Source: Aureobasidium sp. EXF-3400
Taxonomy: Eukaryota > Ascomycota > Dothideomycetes > Dothideales > Saccotheciaceae
Reading direction: 5' to 3'
Length of the DNA: 64,000 nucleotides
NCBI GenBank assembly: GCA_024195585.1
Contig: SWBL01000283.1
Span: forward strand, 1-64,000
In this document: piece by piece, positions 57,180 to 64,000 of the stretch
How positions within the stretch are numbered: the stretch's first letter is position 1
How the letters are laid out: the number at the start of each line of letters is the position of its first letter
Notes under the pieces: model-generated
The model's database searches: none
What the model was told of the DNA's origin: nothing
Seen by the model: only the letters and a program-made list of their open reading frames with translations
Position numbers and translations under genes: made by a program

Positions 57180-59969
57180 CTAATACTCAAAGTCATCATC
57201 AACAGCAGGTCCCTTGTTCTTGCCCACAGACTCTTGCTTTCTGTACATTTCAGCAACTTGTCTGGCTGTAGTAGCATCATCAGGCTTCTTGTCATCACGA
57301 TCGCGAATGTATCTCGGGAAACGCAGACTGACACCCTTGCCACTGGGATCACCCAGCGCATCAGCGGCAGCCTTGTAGCGAGGTGACAGTGTCAGGTCGG
57401 CAGTCTTGACTTCCCAGACCAGACGAGGCTCGAACCAAACATCGGGCTGATCCTTGTTGCCTGTTGAGTGGCTGTAGAAAGGCTTGGGACGATCGATGAC
57501 CAAAGGCGAGAGTGTCTCGTGCAGTGACTCGAGAAGCGCTTCTGAGAAACCGGTACCAATGTTGCAGACAGACTCGTATTGTTGTGATGAATTGTTGTAG
57601 CATGCGAGGAGGAAAGCACCATAGACGTTTGTTCTCTTTCCTCTGCCATAGTAGGCACCGAGCACGACCAAATCCAGAGAGTCACCCGCACCAGCGAGGT
57701 AGTCCTTCTTGACCTTCAACCAGTTCTGAGAGCGGCGTGAAGGTTCATAGTAAGACTCAGGTCCGTCCAACATCTTCACCATCAAACCTTCACACGAGGC
57801 CTTGATCGAGTCTTCGAGCAAGACTTGGATGGCATCAAGCTCATTAGTATTGCCGTACTGAGCAAAGGCAAACTCACCCTCGACCTCCTTGAATGCTTCG
57901 TACAGCTTGGCTCTGCGATCACGGAAGGACTGATTGACAAGAGCTTCACCGTTCAGGAACAGCAGATCGAAAGCAAAGACGCAAACCTTGACCTTGATGT
58001 CTTCAGTCTTGACGTCCTTACGCTTTCTTGTCATGAGTTGCTGGAAAGGTAGGACCTTCTTCTCATCCACGTCCCAAGCGACAGTCTCGCAATCCAGGAC
58101 GAAACTCTTGGTGCCATCTTTAACCCAGGTTGGCAGCTTCGCAAGGATATCCGGGTACTTCTTTGACAGATCTTCGCTGTTTCTCGAGAAGATGTTTGAA
58201 ACGCCCTTGGATGATTTGCCAGCAGTAGGAGCAGCAGTAGCGTAGGTCAGATCGGCATCGTGAGCAACGAAATGGATCTGTGCTCTTTCTCCATCGTATT
58301 TGTACTCGCAAGTGAAATCCTTGCCCTCGAAGCGGTCAAGCACTTCGGTAATCGACTTGGTTGGCTTTGCCAACATAGGCTTAAGAGGAACACCAGGTTG
58401 AAGCTTGCATGCATCGTGCAAGTCGAAGACACCATTCTCGAGATATGCGGGAAGGATGACCTCGTAACTGGGAAGTTCACTACGCAGAGGTTAGCCTTGT
58501 GATCAATATTGGAAGTGATGGCAGGACACATACTTGTACACGTTCTTCAAAACACGCTCACCCTTCTCCAGCTGCTCGGTAGTGGGCGCCTTGTTCGTCT
58601 TGGTCATAACATCGTGGTAAGTCATAGCTTGAGCTAGTGAAACAAGGACCGTCTTGTCTGCCAGACCGAGACGCATCTTGCCTTCGAGTGTGCGGACAAT
58701 GAACTTTGCTTCGCTGGGTCCGCCCTTGTTCTCTTCAATGTCGACTCCCTTGCCTTTTGGGAGGTTGGCATCAGCAGCAGAGAGCAGCTTGTGAATGCCA
58801 GAAACCTTGCGACCTTGGCCGCCAGATCCTTCAATCTTGGCGATGGTCATCAACTGCTCATGTACACCACGTACAGTCAGAGGCTTAGGCTTGAACATGG
58901 TCGGTTGGCTACCCTTACTCTTCGCTGCGACAAGGCCCAGATCACCAATCTTCTGCTGATCCTCTTTGATGATTTTAAGTGATCGGCCTGTTGACTCGCC
59001 AATAGCCTTCATGATAAGACTCTCACCAATACCCAGTTCGATACCGGCATAATCTGCGGCAAGCTTTCCTAGCATGAGCAGAACGGTGGGTTGTAGATCT
59101 TGAGGTGTGAGACGAAGAACTTGTCTGAGGAACAAGGAGGAATGTGCCATGATCTCCAGGCGCTTTGTCGTCATCTCGATCTTGGAGAAAGTGGTGCAGA
59201 GAGCAGCGTATGGTACCGGATCGCCAGCTTTCCAGTCGGGGTAAGGGTCTTTTGTGTTTGACTTGAATGTGCTCTGGACCTTCTCGCGGGCCTTTGCAGC
59301 CTTTTCTGGCTGTTCTTCCTCGTCTGATTCGACATCCTCTGCCTCTGACTGAGGGTCACTCTCGGAACCGTCCTTCATTGCGATATCTTCTTCTTGAACC
59401 TTGGCGGGTGCTGGTGGCTTGGCTGCAGGCTTCTTGGGTGCTGGCTTCTCCTTCTTGGCGGGCTCTTGATTGTCTGAGATAGGCTCTTGTTTTGGCTTTT
59501 TAGGACTTGCAGATTTGGCGGGCTTCTTGCGCTGTCTCTTGGTAGGGGGCTCTTCTTCTGAGGCTCCAGCTTCCTCCTCTTCCTCCTTCACTTCTGCGGC
59601 TCTCTTCTTCGTAGACTTGACGGGCTCAGACGGTGTGATGGCATCATGGGGGTCTTCGTTCTCATCGTCTGCGTTCTCTTGCTTTGTAGCAGTCTTGTCG
59701 TCAGACGGACCATCCTCTACCTCATGTTCTTCCTCGTTCTTGGGGTTCTTGGGGTTCTTGGGTTCTGGCTTTGGCTTTGTCGCAAAGGAGAGTTTTGATT
59801 GTTGAGGGGCGGGTTTCGAGCCATTGGGTTTTCCAAAGAAATTGCTTTCACACAGGTCAGCCATGTGCAGCATGAGCAAGACAAATCAGGATGTCAAAAG
59901 CATTGCACACCCCAAGGTCGTTTGCGGATTTCTGACATACCCGAGAGTGGACTGCTGCTTGGGCGGCAT
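57180..59969 (-). CDS. CDC9: ATP-dependent DNA ligase I
   Basis: Seals Okazaki fragments and repair nicks. Exons 59969-59941, 59844-58534 and 58479-57180 give 879 residues. The very short first exon encodes MPPKQQSTL plus part of Gly. After splicing, QSTLGNFF forms a PCNA-binding PIP box (QxxLxxFF), split by intron 1, which strongly supports that exon. A Lys/Glu/Pro-rich region follows up to about residue 210. The DNA-binding domain is next, and the nucleotidyltransferase motif I has its AMP-accepting Lys in EYKYDGERAQ near residue 507. Later motifs include CEGLMVKML and WLKVKKDYL. The C-terminus ends VDDDFEY. No BRCT domain is present, so it is ligase I rather than ligase IV. Confidence 0.96.
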
Positions 59970-60389
59970 CCTGAAGCACAGCTGAGGTCGCGAGCTTGTG
60001 ATTGAAGTACAGAGCGAACGGCGCAAAGACAGATATTTGACAGAATCAAAGGGACGTAAAGTATTAGAAGATGGCCGCATCGATCACATGCAAATGAGGC
60101 AGAAGATTGAGGCAGAATAAAGCGGTAGGCACAGGTAGCCGTAGCTTGCGAGACGTGACAGCCACGCGCGCCTGCCTCGACACGCGCCAAATTGATTTTC
60201 GATGACGCTGACGGCGGTACCGCTTTTAACTCCGAGTGCCCTTTGCCAATCTGGTGATGCATTCATGAGTCCGTTCAGGACTTGAAGAACCTCTGATCGA
60301 ACAACAAACAGACGTTCAACCTGGCTGGCTACTTCTGGAAATCCACGTCTCCCACTCCTCACCCTTCCTCTCCTGCTCCGATCCCCATC
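59970..60389. promoter_or_regulatory. divergent promoter, ligase I / Cid2-like
   Basis: About 0.42 kb between two divergent ATGs. The ~45 bases before 60390 are a C/T-rich tract (CTCCCACTCCTCACCCTTCC), a typical fungal leader. No cell-cycle ACGCGT box was seen. Confidence 0.4.
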
Positions 60390-61051
60390 ATGGCAGCACC
60401 CACCACACCGTCCGCCCCCAAACTCTCTCCCTCCTTCTGCTTCAACGGGACTGCTCTCCAAGGTTTGTTTCACACTTCTATCTGGCACACTGCCTCTTGT
60501 CTGACATGTTTTCTGCAGACTTCCTCCGCATATCACGCAGCGCCGTCGACGACACAATCTCCCAGAACCTGAACGCCCTTCTATCGCCGAGTCAAGATGT
60601 CTGGGATCCGCATAGCACATCACAAAGACTACCTCGCCCAACAGGCAAACGCGCCATTCCTGCACCCGCATGCACATCCTTCAAGCAGAACGTCTTGTTT
60701 CCTTCATGGCAGGCTCGTAGCGATGTCCTCGCATACTGTGGTGGCGTTGCGACGTCACCAGACCCCGATGATCCAGATCATATACTGAGAGAAGTCGAAG
60801 ATGCAAAGGCTAGAGAAAGAGTGGTCAATGAAAGACTAGATCCGTATAGTGGACGTTATTTCCCGAGGGAGGTGAGAACCGAGGCTTTGGCGGCGCTTGT
60901 GCGGAGTGAATTGATGGTTGAGACTATCGTGCGTTCTCGGACATGGGCCATGGTTAGGGAAAGATGCTCTGATGACGACTATGATGGCGAGAAGGCACTT
61001 GACAAGTGGCGGCAAGAGAAGAGCACAAGCAGCACTTCTGCACTGCTGTAA
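60390..61051 (+). CDS. Cid2/Mix23-family protein
   Basis: Belongs to the caffeine-induced death protein 2 family, whose yeast member Mix23 is a mitochondrial intermembrane-space protein. Exons 60390-60462 and 60519-61051 join in an Asp codon (G|AC) and give 201 residues. After a low-complexity start, CFNGTALQDFLRISRSAVDDTISQNLN is the conserved opening block; a Cys precedes the FLR helix as usual. Further Cys residues are in PACTSFKQNV and DVLAYCGGVA. The C-terminal half holds ERVVNERLDPYSGRYFPRE and is charged. Exact function is unclear. It is convergent with the CorA-like gene (about 204 bp apart). Confidence 0.8.
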
Positions 61052-61255
61052 TGGTCTTGTCTGGAAAGCAAAAGCCATGTCTTTGTATACAACTATATGA
61101 TACCCCTCTCTTTCTGCATGCTTCTATTTCTCCATTTCTGCCATTGTCATGTTGTCCTGTCTCAAGCAATCTGTCTTTGTCCTGCCTTGTTATGTTGCCA
61201 TTATGTCCTGCTGTCCTACTGTCCTATCACCCAATCATTCCTCGACACACACCTC

Positions 61256-63128
61256 TCAATCATTCTTGCTCTTCCAGTTCTTGATCTTGCTGAAGCTTCT
61301 CTTCAGTGGCGGAAACAGACTCCAAGTCTCCATCGTGCCACTCAGCACTCCAAAGCCCATCAAGAGTAACCAACTCAAGGTCAGGACAATAGCGAATGCG
61401 ATCCAGTACGTCTTGACAGAGTAAGTCACTCCGAGATCAGCCGACACGTATTCAGTCATGAATGTCAATGGGAGGAACAGGATGGTCGCTTTACTGATGA
61501 GCAGCGCCACCCTCGTAAGGCGATCTACTCCCGCAGACTGTGACATGGCCACAAGCTGGAAGTTCTGTTCGACATGTCAGCCATCAGAACATGTACGAAT
61601 AGCAACCAGTACTCACCATCTGCACCAAGCCATCTTTCTGATGCAAGTAGTCCTTGCATTCTGCCAGAGCATACAGTGAGATCATGTCTCTGAGCCTTTC
61701 GAAGCGAACGATAGCTGCGCTGGTCAATCCGACTCCCATCAACGATTGTGGTCCTTGCATGGCAAGCTTATCGAAGGTCTCCTGGCTCGCCTTGCTGGGA
61801 ACACGAGATCCTGTTCTTGATGCCAGGGTACTTGACTGTGGCTCAGTCACTCGATCCACGAGTCTGATGTAGCTTTTGTAGTGTCGCTTGAGTGCTCCAA
61901 GCTCGTTGCCAATGCCATGTAAGAGGTCGATGTGGTGCAGTTTCGGTGCTGAAAACATCTCCTTTTGCTGTTTCAAGTCAGTATTCAAAATTCAAGTCGA
62001 GGCATCTGCAGTACTCACAAGTCTCTCCAACTCGATGCCATATCTGCTTTCTCTACGCGTGATGAGAGAATAGCTATTAAACCAATTCTCGAACAGGTAG
62101 TAGAACAACAGACCAGGTGCATCCTTGTCGCGATGTGCCGTCTCTTCTTTGGTGTCGCCGAGCCTTCTTCTGATGGGCAAGAGCACAAGCGGGTTTGCCT
62201 CTCTGTTGTCTTCGACTTTGGACAGTGAGCGGAAGACGTTGATGAGATTGCGACGAGTCTCCATCATGATCAGGTGCTGAGCATGCGACAATCGGCCTTC
62301 ACTGTAGGGGTAAAGGTCTTCATTGATGCTGATGACAGTCTTGTCAGCGCAGATGAGGAGCCATGTCCAGACTCGCTTGATGTGAGGCAGAGGCGCATCC
62401 TTGGTTCCAGTACTTTCTTCCGACACACCGCATCCAGTTTCGACAGCATGCACATTATACAAACTGTTGAAGCCCAGGCAGAGATAGCTGCGTCCTTGGT
62501 CCAGAGAGGTGTAATGCCAAACACCGTCAACGATGTCGTACAAGTTTCCAGTACGTGCAGGGTTGCAACTGCTGAGAGAGCAGGTGTCCGTAGCAGGTGG
62601 TGGTGGCGAAGACAACCCCTTTTCGATGTCCTCAAATGAGCGTCTCAGTACTTCTTCGTTCTTCTTCTCGACAGGGACGGTCTGAGAAGGATACTGTCTC
62701 ATTCTTCTGGGATCGGAGCCCATGAGTGCCAATAATCTCGGCGAAAAGTCGTACTGTTGAGCAAGTAGCTCAAGAAGAGGTCGCTGCAAGAAAGGATACC
62801 AAATGTTGATCCAGCGTGTGTGAAGAGTTGATGGACGCGAAGTTTCCAGCAAAGCATGAATCGTCTCGGCAGGCTGATCAAAGGATACCCATGCTTCATC
62901 GTCGCCAAAGTCCACAATGAAGTTGCGAGATGTTGGAGTGCAGATCAACTGTACCGAGTCTTCCAGCACATCAGTCAGATCCAAGTTTCGGAATCCAGTA
63001 GAATGGTCAGGTAGAGGTTCGTAGGTTGAGGATTCTGATTTGGGCTTCTTTGGTTGTGAGTATGCCGAATCAGATCGCTCCATGTCTGGCAAAGTGTCTG
63101 CGAAGTCGTATTGCATCTCGCTGTCCAT
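61256..63128 (-). CDS. CorA-like Mg2+ transporter family protein
   Basis: A fungal membrane protein with a CorA-type C-terminus. Exons 63128-62019, 61967-61617 and 61564-61256 join in phase 0 and give 589 residues. The long N-terminal cytosolic part is specific to these fungal proteins ([37 protein letters not shown]). Helices follow ([44 protein letters not shown]). Two membrane helices end the protein: [21 protein letters not shown] and [21 protein letters not shown]. The loop between them lacks the GMN motif of true CorA channels, so Mg2+ transport is uncertain. The tail is short and basic. Confidence 0.82.
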
Positions 63129-64000
63129 CCTGTACAGTAAACAAACCGGGTTTTCAATAAGAAAAGAACGAGACAGCCTGCTCTTATGTGTTTCGAGTTG
63201 AGAGGTCCATCATCCTCTATGACTCCTCAAACTGGACGCGACATGACGAAGCCAGCCGACACACGCATGTGAATCGAAGATAGATCGCTTCGCCGCAACA
63301 GTCTGGGGTGCATGTGAGGTTTGAATATTCAATGGGTGTTAGGGCGGTTTTTTGGTAACCCGGTGCACGAGTCTTGTGGTTGGCTGGTCAGCTGCCTCAT
63401 TGGTGCCTACGAGAATGACCTGCAGGTACCAAGCATCGCCTCAACCGCAGATCCGATTTTGATTGGCGCATCTCAAAATATACTCCTAGTCGCCGATAGC
63501 AAGTATGGCTTGTGTGCAAGAGGGAAGATGGTTGTGAAGGGAGACGACATATTGAAGCCTAGAACGTTACGCAAGATCTTCATGTTTGGAGGTCATTAGG
63601 CAGACAAGCGGAGCCGTTCACCGACGTGCAGATGCATGTGTGTCTCATCGCAAAACTCGTGGTCATGATCTGCCTGACGAATGTTCGACTTTCCTTGGAC
63701 ACCTCAAGATAGTTGAAGAGGACCGTTTTGCCGGCGGTTTGGCCTCTCACGCGCGACGAGCTGTGGTCGAATGTCCACAGACCTACCTTTGCGATGAACA
63801 AATTGACGGTTATTCCGGCGGCCATCAAGCAGAACATGTTGTAGGTAGGTCATGTGTAAGGAGAACAAGTTGTGGACATGCCGAGCTAGAGTCATGACGC
63901 TTTCCAGAAATAGAAAATGCTTTCTGCCGATTATGAGGAGCCTCTTCCGAGCAACTTCCTAGAGAACATCCACAAGGCAGACAAGCATGCTACCTTCCGT
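63129..64000. other. right-edge region without a recognised gene
   Basis: About 0.87 kb starting with the promoter of the CorA-like gene. Frames up to 103 codons (63586-63897) have no domain. A gene may begin beyond the window, but I cannot support one inside it. Confidence 0.35.

Noticed and set aside
60084..60677. 197-codon minus-strand frame across the Cid2-like gene start
   Set aside because: Overlaps exons and the promoter of a recognised gene on the other strand; no motif.
1..64000. Secondary-metabolite cluster, CRISPR array or prophage
   Set aside because: No polyketide or peptide synthase, terpene cyclase, spaced direct repeats or phage genes are present; the genes are mostly core eukaryotic functions.

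Overview
The window is nuclear DNA of a filamentous ascomycete. Genes are dense, on both strands, and most are cut by short introns (about 45-140 nt, GT...AG) whose splicing restores recognisable eukaryotic proteins. The gene set (SskB/Ssk2-type MAPKKK, CFEM protein, membrane-anchored phytase-like phosphatase, Cdc14/SIN protein, mitochondrial calcium uniporter, Clr4-type H3K9 methyltransferase) fits Pezizomycotina. Dothideomycetes is my best guess, but that is inference without a database search. I found no bacterial-type operons, CRISPR array, tRNA or rRNA, and no secondary-metabolite backbone gene.

Layout. 0-9.5 kb: 5' end of ribosomal protein eL8 (running off the left edge), an ornithine cyclodeaminase/mu-crystallin protein, a membrane-anchored histidine acid phosphatase, an AKR7-type aldo-keto reductase and a SET-domain lysine methyltransferase. 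10-18 kb: a GPI-anchored secreted protein, a small multi-pass membrane protein, a protein with three 22-residue repeats, Cdc14 (septation network) and a CFEM single-pass membrane protein. 18.9-29.7 kb: transketolase, a PaiB-like FMN-binding protein, an F-box protein, MCU, telomere protein Stn1 and a glycine-zipper protein with a Q/G/P/Y-rich head. 31-45.9 kb: a single-pass membrane protein, a GNAT acetyltransferase, a tRNA pseudouridine synthase, a Gfo/Idh/MocA oxidoreductase, the large SskB-type MAPKKK, an ammonium transporter and a Tat-SF1/Cus2 splicing factor. 46.1-46.7 kb: an AT-rich block with RIP-like base composition, the only transposon-like DNA in the window, lying directly beside the H3K9 methyltransferase gene. 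46.9-64 kb: that methyltransferase, Rrp1, a GH17 glucanase, a small conserved-looking protein, Trm11, DNA ligase I, a Cid2/Mix23 protein and a CorA-like transporter.

The genes do not form one pathway; this looks like ordinary core chromosome. Loose themes are RNA/ribosome biogenesis (eL8, Pus9-type, Rrp1, Trm11, Tat-SF1), genome maintenance (Stn1, ligase I, KMT1) and cell surface or transport (CFEM, GPI, GH17, AMT, MCU, CorA).

The points most worth a second look are the 5' end of the H3K9 methyltransferase, where the chromodomain is only found by splicing three small exons next to the RIP-like block; two competing 3' gene models for the F-box protein; the 22-residue-repeat protein; and the composite glycine-zipper protein. 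I could not identify a clearly new multi-gene system. All exon boundaries were derived by hand from splice consensus, reading phase and family expectation.
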